Shown in pieces: positions 1 through 7,401 of a stretch of 64,000 nucleotides of DNA. Position numbers and translations under genes: made by a program. Origin of the DNA: Tritonibacter multivorans (GTDB lineage Bacteria; Pseudomonadota; Alphaproteobacteria; Rhodobacterales; Rhodobacteraceae); contig NZ_CYSD01000043.1 in the NCBI RefSeq assembly GCF_001458415.1, positions 1-64,000 of the forward strand, in the 5' to 3' direction. Under the pieces are notes generated by a model, which was not told where the DNA came from, ran no database searches, and saw only the letters and a program-made list of their open reading frames with translations. Numbering within the stretch: position 1 is the first letter of the stretch; each line of letters begins with the position of its first letter.

Positions 1-437
1 AACTCACGCAGAAGACCACGGATCACATTCAACATCTGGGTCTTCTGGCGAACGACAAGCTGGCGCACCCGGTGGATGGTCAGTAGGGCCTGCTGCTCTT
101 TCGACTTCACAGCGACAAACCGCATCGTTGGTCGTGTGACGGCCTCGCAAATCGCCTCAGCATCAACGGCGTCTGTCTTGCCGCGTTTAACATACGGCTT
201 AACGTAGGTGGCAGGCATCAACCGTACATCATGACCGATCGCAGTCAACTCACTTGCCCAATGATGCGCAGATCCGCAGGCTTCAATACCAACCAGACAA
301 CGCGGCAACGCTTCGAAGAACTTGAGCAATTGTCGCCGCCGGATCGAACGATTGAAGGCAACCGTGCCGTCAGCTGTGACACCGTGAACTTGGAAAACGT
401 CCTTCCCAAGATCCAATCCTATTGTCGTAACTTCCAT
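1..437 (-). CDS. IS110-family transposase, N-terminal part (runs off the window)
   Basis: This is the N-terminal 145 codons of a DEDD recombinase/transposase of the IS110 family; the C-terminal half lies left of the window. The RuvC-like acidic residues are visible: D9 in the LDLGKD start, E52 in GIEACG, and D89/D92 in KTDAVDAEA. The ATG at 437 is preceded by GGAG at a good distance. IS110 members move through a circular intermediate, usually lack terminal inverted repeats and carry a non-coding end that in studied members encodes a bridge RNA. The visible part is intact, but whether the element is complete cannot be judged. It sits in the degenerate mobile region that ends near 3.86 kb. Confidence 0.88.
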   Translation of the reverse strand, partial: MEVTTIGLDLGKDVFQVHGVTADGTVAFNRSIRRRQLLKFFEALPRCLVGIEACGSAHHWASELTAIGHDVRLMPATYVKPYVKRGKTDAVDAEAICEAVTRPTMRFVAVKSKEQQALLTIHRVRQLVVRQKTQMLNVIRGLLRE

Positions 438-764
438 GATGGGGCTCCTTTCCTGACAGAAGATGACTTCTGCAGTGTGCCGCAAAATGCGACGCTTGGT
501 GCAGACGCCATCCACCCCATCCGCACCTTTCTCATTCGGAGATGAGTGACCAGTGCTCGTATGACGAAGGGCGACTTCTACCACGCGCACGTTCAGCATG
601 GCTTTTGCTGTGCTGCTGGATGCCTGAGCCACGAAAAACTCGCTCCATGTGCGTGGGGCATGTCGGGATGCTGCGCTGGGGTTTGAAAACCGCAGTGTCC
701 AAATACAGGCCTGGATGGGCCTGTGAGGCTTGGGGCTACTTACTAGCGAGCTCAAGCTTAACAC
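438..764. other. gene-less stretch upstream of the IS110 transposase
   Basis: I see no convincing gene here. The part next to the transposase start should be the non-coding 5' end of the insertion sequence. It holds a small perfect hairpin (CAGAAG-TCAT-CTTCTG on the minus strand, about 457-473), which would fit a structured leader or part of a bridge RNA. I could not place the end of the element, because no inverted repeat or target duplication is obvious. Confidence 0.4.
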
Positions 765-788
765 CCGGCCTCAATTATTTGAGGCCGG
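765..788 (-). terminator. hairpin just after the AAA ATPase gene
   Basis: A perfect 10-bp stem (CCGGCCTCAA with TTGAGGCCGG, four-base loop) starts seven bases past the stop of the minus-strand AAA ATPase gene. There is no clear U tract after it, so it may stabilise the 3' end rather than terminate on its own. Confidence 0.5.
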
Positions 789-794
789 TTCTAT

Positions 795-1883
795 TCAATG
801 CACTCGCGGTTTTGTTTGCATGGCCGCGGCGCGCTCTAAAATCCGATCTACGGATCGTAAATCGAACCTTCTGCCATCGGACCACAGTCTTTCCACCACG
901 TCTTTCACGGAGTGTTTTGCGGGGGTGGACAGCTGGCGGGCTTGGGCTTGGCGGTCGATGAACGTCAGGAGTTGGCTTTTCGACAGCCCGGAAAGCGCGA
1001 TGACCTTGCAACGACTAAGCAAGGGGGCTGGAAGTGTGTCCAGGCTGTTGGCGGTGAGGACCCAGTTCACGCGTGAGGTATCAAATTGCACCTGAAAGTA
1101 CGGACACTGCCACTCAGCAGCTGTCGCAGGCTCCAACAAGGGAAGGAGCGAATTTGAGAGGTTGTATTGCGTGCCGGTGTTGCTGCGGCTGTCCCCGGCT
1201 TTTTCGACCTCGTCAATGATGACCAAAGGATCTGCTCTTTGGTGGGCGAGAATTCCGTTCATCAATTTGCCGGGCTGCGCGGATGACCAGCCCTTTTGCG
1301 AACCCACAAGGGCGAAACTGGCGGGCTCGCCTGTTGCGTCAATCGGGATTTTTGGCGCGCCAATAAGTTTGGCGAGAAGGCGCGCCCAATGGCTTTTCCC
1401 TATCCCGCGTGGGCCCACGAGAAGGACTGGGGGAATGGACATGCCTGTTCCCCCGCAGTTTTGCCTTGAGCGAAGCGCGTTCCAGACGTGCTCCGTCGCG
1501 TCTGCCATCCAAGGCATCTCCTGATGAAGCGCTGCGGCGATTTCATCCGCCTCGTGGTCATTGACCAATCGGGCAGTCTTGATGCCGCCTTCCAAAACAG
1601 CCAGCTTTTGCTGATCTTCTTCGCTCAGATGCGCCATGCCAGACGACGCCTTGTGGCGTTCGCAGAACAAAATTGCCCGGCGCCTGATTTTCAGAAGGTC
1701 TCTGTCCTGCAGGTATTTCAGATTGTAGGCAGGGTGAAATTCGGTGTCTGAGGCTGCGTCACTGCGTGCAAAACGCCGTTGAGCCAGAAACGTCTCCAGT
1801 CTCTTTTCAATCGTGCGCACGTTCGGCGTTGGGCCCAGAAACTTGATTGAGCGAGTGATTCTAACGGGGTGAAGCTGTGGCAC
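795..1883 (-). CDS. AAA+ family ATPase, island cargo, role unknown
   Basis: A 362-residue protein with one AAA+ module in its C-terminal two thirds. Walker A is GPRGIGKS (near residue 160), Walker B is VIIDEVEKA, and a sensor-1-like segment reads WVLTANSLDTLP with an arginine-finger-like LLSRC after it. The arrangement resembles AAA modules of Lon-type or MoxR-type ATPases, but no protease domain is present. The start is a GTG; the in-frame sequence upstream (about 1884-1926) stays open and protein-like but has no better start codon, so the true N-terminus is uncertain. It lies between an IS110 element and a broken HTH gene, head to head with the latter. A plasmid, phage or defence role is possible; the sequence does not decide. 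Confidence 0.75.
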   Translation of the reverse strand: MPQLHPVRITRSIKFLGPTPNVRTIEKRLETFLAQRRFARSDAASDTEFHPAYNLKYLQDRDLLKIRRRAILFCERHKASSGMAHLSEEDQQKLAVLEGGIKTARLVNDHEADEIAAALHQEMPWMADATEHVWNALRSRQNCGGTGMSIPPVLLVGPRGIGKSHWARLLAKLIGAPKIPIDATGEPASFALVGSQKGWSSAQPGKLMNGILAHQRADPLVIIDEVEKAGDSRSNTGTQYNLSNSLLPLLEPATAAEWQCPYFQVQFDTSRVNWVLTANSLDTLPAPLLSRCKVIALSGLSKSQLLTFIDRQAQARQLSTPAKHSVKDVVERLWSDGRRFDLRSVDRILERAAAMQTKPRVH

Positions 1884-1926
1884 GCGGACCTCGGGTATGA
1901 AGCTGGGGAAATGACGTGTTCGAGGG

Positions 1927-2195
1927 GTGCTCTCACACGTGCATTTCCGCTTTTATCAGAGGGCTACGCGTACAGAGGCGTCGATGATTTCCGCGCGTGG
2001 TCTTGACGTTTCCCATTCGGAAACTGTGTGCAAAAGGCGGCCTCACGTCTTGGCTGTCAGCAGTCCTTGGTCGCACGTATTGAATCCGGGCAGCGTCGCG
2101 TTGATGTTGTGGAGGTGATCCGGTGGGCCCGTGCGTTGGGCTGCGACCCTCACACGTATGTAGGCGTGGTCATGGAGGCAGAGGCCAACCCGTAA
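1927..2195 (+). pseudogene. XRE/Cro-type HTH regulator, frameshifted
   Basis: Two reading frames together give one small HTH protein. The first frame (GTG at 1927 or ATG at 1984) encodes FYQRATRTEAS and then MISARGLDVSHSETV. The second frame, from about 2030 to the TAA at 2193-2195, encodes QKAASRLGCQQSLVARIESG followed by QRRVDVVEV and a segment ending in VVMEAEANP. The block LGCQQSLVARIESGQRR is the recognition-helix part of XRE-family proteins. The frames join if two bases of the GTGTG run near 2028-2033 are removed, so the gene looks broken by a two-base insertion (or a one-base loss). It is divergent from the AAA ATPase gene and may once have controlled it. A sequencing error is the alternative. 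Confidence 0.6.
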
Positions 2196-2293
2196 GCCAG
2201 GTCTCCAGTTGAGGGTCGCCGTAACGGAATGAACACTGGATCCAGCTGCCTGACTTCATCAAAAAATATGGTCGCACTTTAACTGGGTTTCCA

Positions 2294-2348
2294 AAGGGGC
2301 GTCGCGCCCTTGGCTTGGGGTTTCAAAAGGGGGCAGCGCAGCCCCTTT
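2294..2348. repeat. two tandem imperfect GGGTTTC-hairpin units
   Basis: Two similar units follow each other. Each begins with GGGTTTC and A-rich sequence and then forms a G/C stem: AAGGGGCG with CGCCCTT at about 2294-2311, then AAAGGGGGC with GCCCCTTT at about 2326-2348. They lie directly before the larger inverted repeat and the relaxase gene, so they may be part of a transfer or control region. No gene is visible between 2196 and 2497. Confidence 0.5.
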
Positions 2349-2355
2349 GCCGGAG

Positions 2356-2397
2356 AGCCGTAACCATCCCCCACGGAGTGGCGGGGTGGTTACGGCT
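2356..2397. repeat. long inverted repeat upstream of relaxase, candidate oriT
   Basis: The arms AGCCGTAACCATCCCC and GGGGTGGTTACGGCT pair over 15 bp with one bulged T. The repeat sits 100 bp upstream of the MOBV relaxase start. MOBV relaxases usually nick at an origin just upstream of their own gene, next to an inverted repeat, so this is the best oriT candidate. The nick site itself cannot be read from sequence alone. Confidence 0.45.
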
Positions 2398-2497
2398 AGT
2401 AGGTTACAAATCGAAAAATTATGATCGTATAAAACCGATTTTCGATTTTCACGAACCAGGCGGACAATGGGGGCACCCATAAAACAGAAGCCCAACC

Positions 2498-3619
2498 ATG
2501 TCCGCCACAGAGCCGTCCAAAGCGATTTCCATCCGCGTCAAACACGCGCATCGATCCAGATATAAGACCCAGCGCCGCCACGATCTGCGAATTGGCCATC
2601 AACCGGGATATGTGGATGCGGGGCGTCTGGATCTAAACCGCGTGATTGTCGATCTTCCGATGCCCGTGCGGATCACACAACGGGCCAAGGCATTGCGAGA
2701 AAGGACCAAACCCAGCCGCGCGATGCGCGCGGATGCCGCTGTGGCAACGATCGGGATCATCACCTTTGGCCATGCGGCGCAGCCGATTTTTGAGGCGTTG
2801 ACACCCGCCCAATAAGACACCGCTTATCTGGAGGTCGCCGAGCGCATCGCAGAGGAATACGGCACAACCCTGCGCGGGTTGGTTGTCCATGCCGACGAGA
2901 CCGCGCCCCACGCCCATGTGGTTTGGGACTGCCGCGATCACCAGGGCACCCCAATGTCGCGCGTTATGAAGGGATCCCGGTTACAGGATATTGCCGCCGA
3001 GGTGATCGCAAAACACGCGCCCGAGATTGTGCGTGGCATGCGCAAATCCGACCGGATCGCACGCGGTGACACACCTAGCCAGATCTACAATCGTTCGGTC
3101 CAGCAACTGCATCAAGCTCTGCCTGCTGAGATTGCAGCCAAAGCGCAAGAGTTGGAAATGCTGACGGACAGGGTGGACGAAATGCAAGCCCGTGTCGCGA
3201 AACTGGAGGCAAAGGAGGAATTGAACGTCAAAGAAACCAAACGCTTGGCGACCTACCGCAATCGCCTTGCTGCGCGGGTGAAGGACTATAACGAAGCCAA
3301 GGCCGCGCTCGATGCGAAGGCGCAGAAAACCGCGCAGCACGAGGCTGTTCTGGAGGTTAAGGAGCAGGCTCTCAAATCCGCCGTGGACCAGCTTGAGGAG
3401 CAAGCAGGCCGTCTGAGCCGTCGAGGTGAGGAACTGCACCAACGAGAACAGGACGTAAGCCGCCGCGAAAGAATTCTGGACCGGCTTGCTGAGGACATTG
3501 GAAAAATGGTCAGCGAAATTGCAGAACGCCTTGGAGTTGCCAATTCGCTCCGGGCGATCCGAGATCGCCTGAAATCGGCACGCGAAGAACTGCGCGATGA
3601 TGGGCCGTCGTTTGGGTAG
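2498..3619 (+). pseudogene. MOBV (Mob/Pre-type) plasmid relaxase with an in-frame TAA
   Basis: Both parts are in the same frame and are separated only by TAA at 2813-2815. The 105-residue N-terminal part has the Mob/Pre features HDLR and a conserved Asn (residues about 28-48). The part after the stop begins DTAYLEVAERIAEE and carries HADETAPHAH, the His/Asp/Glu metal motif of MOBV relaxases, followed by a long coiled coil to the end at 3619. The codon before the stop is CAA, so a single C-to-T change of a second Gln codon would explain the break. Translation could restart at the GTG or ATG near 2879-2890, but that product would lack the N-terminal catalytic region. Mobilisation is therefore probably lost unless the stop is read through. 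Confidence 0.8.
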
Positions 3620-3830
3620 GCAGTTGCCCAATCATGGAGCCGCCATCTTGTTTGTGACCCAGCCCTACCGTTCCGAGCGATCAGCCGTAAGGTTATCGAG
3701 CATAGGAATAGGCTTGAGCAAGGCCCCGCGCTGCCATAAAGTTGTGGCACCAGACTGTGACACCACCACAGGATGGGCGCTTTGATAAGCCTTGTAGAAC
3801 ATGGACTTATGAGATGCAGATAGATGGCTC

Positions 3831-3909
3831 CGATCCCTGCCGCCGGAGCCAACCTCCCTCTAAGGGGTTGGATATAAAGACAAAAAGCGCTCCTTTTCGG
3901 GGGCGTTTT
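3831..3909 (+). other. tRNA-Asn 3' fragment plus decayed terminator: likely right attachment site of an island
   Basis: Bases 3831-3859 match the 3' end of the intact tRNA-Asn (6418-6446) with one mismatch. They cover the T-arm 3' half, the acceptor strand CGCCGGAG and CCA. The similarity continues past the CCA into a diverged copy of the same terminator (about 3883-3909). No 5' half of a tRNA precedes it; the sequence to the left is relaxase-region DNA. This is what remains at the distal end when an element integrates into the 3' end of a tRNA gene. The intact copy would lie left of the window at the other end. Bases 3620-3830 and 3910-3969 hold no gene that I can see. Confidence 0.7.
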
Positions 3910-3969
3910 TGTTTTTCCTGAGGAGCCTGTGCCACCCCGTTGGAAGGGGCAGCCAGGGCGTTTGGTTCC

Positions 3970-5298
3970 TTAGAGCGCGATAATAATGTCAGCGCAGAGA
4001 CCGCCCAGCTCGTGACTTGTGCCAAGACGCAATGTGCCTCCATGCGCGCGTGCGATGTCCGCGACAATGGCCAGGCCCAGACCAACGCCAGACCCCTTGT
4101 CCTGATTGCGGGCGGGGTCCAGGCGGACAAAGGGCCGAAGGGCATCACCGCGCATGTCCGCAGGAATCCCGGGCCCGTCGTCTTCGACGCGGATTCGCAG
4201 GGATTTCTGTTTGATGACCAACGATACCTTTGCCCGCGTCCCATAGCGCACTGCATTGGAAATCAGGTTGTCGACCCCGCGCTGGACCGCGGCTTTGCGC
4301 AGCATTACGGCGCGATTGCCTTCGGGTTCGGCCAAAGCGACGTGTTTTCCCTGACGTCGCCAACGCTGGACAATGTCGTCCAGCATGGTCTGCACGTCAC
4401 AGGATTCTGAATCCGCCGTGGCAACCCCACGCGAGAAATCGAGGAACGAGTCGACCAGATCCTCCATTTCTTTCACATCCCGCAGCATATCTTCTGCGCC
4501 TTCGTCCTCCGAAAGCGATAGTCCCAGTTTAAGCCGCGTGAGAGGGGTGCGCAGGTCATGGCTGACACCTGACAACATCAAGGTACGCTGTTCGATCTGC
4601 CGCTCGATCCGGGCCCGCATACTGACAAAGGCGCTGCCTGCTGCGCGTACTTCGGTCGCGCCGCGCGGCGTATAAGGGATCATCCGCCCCCGGCCAAAGG
4701 CCTCGGCCGCTTCGGCGAGGCGTTTGATCGGACGGAGCTGATTGCGCATGTAGACGGTTGAAACGCCGATCACCAGAAAGCCTGACAGCACCAGCGTGAC
4801 GATCAATTGGTGGGGCGTCGCCGGAGAGACCCGACGGCGGCTAAAGGAGACCTCTGTGGGGCCAAAAGCGCTTTCGAACACCACAATGGCTTGTTTGTTG
4901 GTGGGCAGCTGCAAAGACAGAAACGACGGGAAATACTGCCGGATCCGCGCGCGAACCACGTAACCGGTCAATTCACTCCAGCGCAGGTGATCTTCGGGGA
5001 TGGCGGCGTCTTCGGGCAGGATACGGAGGGTCATGTTCAGCGGTTCCAGAAAGGGAGCCAGCCGCGTCTGCGCCTCTGCGAGGCTGCTGGCCCTGTCTAG
5101 CTCTGTGTTGATCAGCTGTAGTTCGCGGACCATGGTGATGGTCATCTGTGTGGTGATGTCTTCCAGGTCACGCTGGATGAAGATGACCGACACCAAAAGC
5201 TGGAGGAAAACCACAGGCAGAATCAGGATCAGAGCAGCCCGGCCATAAAGACCGCGCGGCAGCAGTGGCATATAGTGTTTGAGGCGATTGCGTTTCAT
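3970..5298 (-). CDS. EnvZ-type membrane sensor histidine kinase
   Basis: A 442-residue two-component sensor. There are transmembrane helices at about residues 20-41 and 164-184, a periplasmic sensing domain between them, and a HAMP linker around 185-238. The dimerisation domain has the phospho-accepting His247 in VSHDLRTPL. The ATP-binding domain carries the N box (DNLISNAVRYG) and the G boxes DDGPGIP and GSGVGLGLAI. The layout is that of the EnvZ family. It is divergent from the metallo-hydrolase gene, with a 60-bp shared promoter region. No response regulator adjoins it on the right, and a partner to the left would have been displaced by the island. The signal sensed is not evident. Confidence 0.9.
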   Translation of the reverse strand: MKRNRLKHYMPLLPRGLYGRAALILILPVVFLQLLVSVIFIQRDLEDITTQMTITMVRELQLINTELDRASSLAEAQTRLAPFLEPLNMTLRILPEDAAIPEDHLRWSELTGYVVRARIRQYFPSFLSLQLPTNKQAIVVFESAFGPTEVSFSRRRVSPATPHQLIVTLVLSGFLVIGVSTVYMRNQLRPIKRLAEAAEAFGRGRMIPYTPRGATEVRAAGSAFVSMRARIERQIEQRTLMLSGVSHDLRTPLTRLKLGLSLSEDEGAEDMLRDVKEMEDLVDSFLDFSRGVATADSESCDVQTMLDDIVQRWRRQGKHVALAEPEGNRAVMLRKAAVQRGVDNLISNAVRYGTRAKVSLVIKQKSLRIRVEDDGPGIPADMRGDALRPFVRLDPARNQDKGSGVGLGLAIVADIARAHGGTLRLGTSHELGGLCADIIIAL

Positions 5299-5358
5299 GG
5301 GCTAAGCCTAAACCGGTGGCCGGCAATATAAAACCGGTCCCGACAACGGAGGTGAAAC

Positions 5359-6294
5359 TTGGTGGACAATTCCAGTCGCAAGGTCGCAGACATGCCGCGC
5401 GCAGGCGAAGCCCGGACGCTGGAGCCCGGTGTGCGCGTCATCCTCGCCCCCAACCCGTCCCCGATGACATTCTGGGGCACCAATACCTATCTTGTGGGGC
5501 AGGGACGGGACGTGGCGGTGATTGACCCCGGTCCCGCGCAAGAGGCGCATCTGGCGGCTATTCTCGCCGCGCTCGCCCCGGGACAGCGGGTCAGCCACAT
5601 TGTTGTCACCCACAGTCATCTTGACCACTCACCGTTGGCGCGGCAGCTGGCGCAACAGACCGGGGCGCCGGTGCTGGCCTTTGGGGCCTCCGATGCCGGA
5701 AAGAGCCCGGTCATGCAGGCCTTGTCGGACGCCGGGCTTGCCGGTGGGGGCGAAGGCGTGGATGCTGGGTTCACCTGTGACCAAACCCTGTCGCATCAAG
5801 ACACCCTGGCGGGCGAGGGCTGGACGCTGAGGTGCCTGCATACGCCGGGTCATATGGGCAATCACATTTGCCTTGCTTTGGGCGATGCAGTGTTCAGCGG
5901 CGATCATGTTATGGGATGGGCCAGCTCGCTGGTGTCGCCGCCGGATGGTGATCTGACCGATTTCATGGCCTCCTGTCGGCTTTTGCAGCGCGACACATGG
6001 CGCGTCTTCTACCCGGCCCATGGGGCCCCGATCTCGGCCCCCAACGAACGGCTTGCGTGGTTGATCGACCACCGGCTGTCCCGCGAGGCTGAGATTTTGG
6101 CCGCAACCCAAGCCGGTGCGCCCACCGTCGAGGAGATCACCAAAGTGGTCTATCAGGACACGCCCACAGCCCTGCTACCCGCGGCAGAGCGCAATGTCTT
6201 TGCTCACCTGGTGGATCTGGTTGGACGCGGTCGCATTCAGGCCATGCCACGTCTCGAACTGAACGCGAAATTCACTGTGATACCGGGAGCATAA
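5359..6294 (+). CDS. MBL-fold metallo-hydrolase, LACTB2-like
   Basis: A 311-residue metallo-beta-lactamase-fold protein with the HxHxDH zinc motif (THSHLDHSP, near residues 84-90), the later ligand His in HTPGHMGNH, the Asp in FSGDHVMG and the C-terminal His in YPAHGAP. A small winged-helix-like domain follows at about 230-300, as in LACTB2-type proteins, some of which are single-strand endoribonucleases. The GTG start at 5359 is chosen because GGAGGTG lies just upstream; an internal ATG at 5392 has no such site. The enzyme is probably cytoplasmic, as no signal peptide is seen. The substrate is unknown. Confidence 0.85.
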   Translation: MVDNSSRKVADMPRAGEARTLEPGVRVILAPNPSPMTFWGTNTYLVGQGRDVAVIDPGPAQEAHLAAILAALAPGQRVSHIVVTHSHLDHSPLARQLAQQTGAPVLAFGASDAGKSPVMQALSDAGLAGGGEGVDAGFTCDQTLSHQDTLAGEGWTLRCLHTPGHMGNHICLALGDAVFSGDHVMGWASSLVSPPDGDLTDFMASCRLLQRDTWRVFYPAHGAPISAPNERLAWLIDHRLSREAEILAATQAGAPTVEEITKVVYQDTPTALLPAAERNVFAHLVDLVGRGRIQAMPRLELNAKFTVIPGA

Positions 6295-6363
6295 CTTTTT
6301 TCCCTTCTTGATGCATTTTCCTCTGGACGCCCCCGAACACTCAGCCTATACGACGCCTCACAT

Positions 6364-6438
6364 TCCGGCGTAGCTCAGCGGTAGAGCAGTTGACTGTTAA
6401 TCAATTGGTCGTAGGTTCGATCCCTACCGCCGGAGCCA
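6364..6438 (+). tRNA. tRNA-Asn (anticodon GTT)
   Basis: A complete cloverleaf of 75 bases with encoded CCA. The acceptor TCCGGCG pairs with CGCCGGA, the anticodon loop is CTGTTAA with GTT at 6396-6398, and the T loop is TTCGATC. Its 3' end and following terminator are repeated in diverged form at 3831-3909, which suggests that two tRNA-Asn genes once lay near each other. Confidence 0.97.
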
Positions 6439-6468
6439 ACCTCCCTTCAAGAGGTTGGAAAGAATGTC

Positions 6469-6492
6469 AAAGCGCTCCTTTTGGGGCGCTTT
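6469..6492 (+). terminator. terminator after tRNA-Asn
   Basis: The stem AAAGCGCTCC/GGGGCGCTTT with a TTTT loop, followed by TGTCGTTTT, lies 30 bases past the tRNA end. A diverged copy follows the tRNA fragment at 3.88 kb. Confidence 0.8.
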
Positions 6493-6688
6493 TGTCGTTT
6501 TGGGTGTGCGGTTTGCAAGACCGTTCTGCTGCGTCCCGGTGACGGTTCAGCTTTGACTGTCTGCAGCTAATTTCGCCCACAGAGAACGCTGTGTGCGCTG
6601 TTCATTTCTGGCTCGGACGAAAAGACGCGGCCCCATGTGAGACTGCGCCTAAGGTGGGCTGCGAAACAGCGAAAGGCAAAATAGCGCC

Positions 6689-7018
6689 TCAGGCGGGCTG
6701 CAGGCGGATCTCCAGCGGGGCGGCACCGTCGACGATTTCGAGCAGGCGATCGATATTGGGATGCGCGCCGGGGCGGTTCTTGGCGTCTTCGGTGTGTTCA
6801 GCAAAAACCAAAAGCGCATGGGCTGCGGCCTTCGCGTCCAAGGCACCGAAGGACTGCTGCAGGTATTGATAGACAGCCAAAGACCCCTGTTTGCCGGGTT
6901 GGTTTTCGATGGTCGCAACCGCGGCGCCTGCGGCATCGATCAGGTCGATGCGGGCAAGGCCTTCGATGGAGGGAAGTAGCTGCAGGTTTTCTTTGAAAGA
7001 GGCGGTGGGCTGGATCAT
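6689..7018 (-). CDS. DUF2322-like conserved protein
   Basis: A 109-residue soluble protein that begins MIQPTASFKENLQLLPSIEG and ends with a segment holding HTEDAKNRPGAHPNIDRLLE. I recognise it as resembling the DUF2322 family of small uncharacterised bacterial proteins. The ATG at 7018 is preferred over an upstream in-frame ATG because AAAGGA precedes it at good spacing. There is no signal peptide or membrane segment. It is transcribed in the same direction as the peroxidase gene, but a strong terminator lies between them, so it is probably a single unit. The function is unknown. Confidence 0.75.
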   Translation of the reverse strand: MIQPTASFKENLQLLPSIEGLARIDLIDAAGAAVATIENQPGKQGSLAVYQYLQQSFGALDAKAAAHALLVFAEHTEDAKNRPGAHPNIDRLLEIVDGAAPLEIRLQPA

Positions 7019-7401
7019 GGCCAAATCCTTTTGGTGTGGCAGATTTTGCCGCTCTTTAGCAGGATCAAAGGAGCGCAGCCAAGATGGGAAAGCGGCCTCT
7101 TCCCAGCCATCCGCCATTTCACGAGGGTGCCCTATTCACAAAAAAGCGCCCCCGCCCGAGCACCAGCCTCGGACGGGAGCACATCCGGGCCATCCGAGAG
7201 ATACCCGGCACGGTCACACCAAAGGGTCGTCCAGGGGACCCTATTGGCTTGGACCGCGTCCTGATCTTTGGCGGCAGGACCACCAACACATCCTGCATGT
7301 GACGTTCTCCGGTCCCCACTGCGGCAGAACACACACGCCGCCGATGCTGAAGAGGAAGCAAAGAAACAAAGGGAAAGGAAAACGTCAGGTCGCACCATCG
7401 A
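7019..7401. other. gene-less stretch between DUF2322 and peroxidase genes
   Basis: No convincing gene is present. The open frames on the minus strand are Cys/Arg/Pro-rich without recognisable domains and overlap the terminator. The only clear element is the terminator at 7140-7181. The promoter of the DUF2322 gene should lie in 7030-7130. Confidence 0.55.
7140..7181 (-). terminator. terminator of the peroxidase transcript
   Basis: On the minus strand CCCGTCCGAG pairs with CTCGGGCGGG (one G-U pair) and is followed by GGGCGC and six T residues. The hairpin is about 220 bases past the peroxidase stop. Confidence 0.7.

Noticed and set aside
1718-1936. Minus-strand frame overlapping the AAA ATPase start
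   Set aside because: It is in another frame than the ATPase. The ATPase frame itself stays open upstream and looks more protein-like there.
3831-3851. A second tRNA-Asn gene
   Set aside because: Only the 3' part is present; there is no acceptor 5' strand, D arm or anticodon arm upstream, so it cannot be a functional tRNA.
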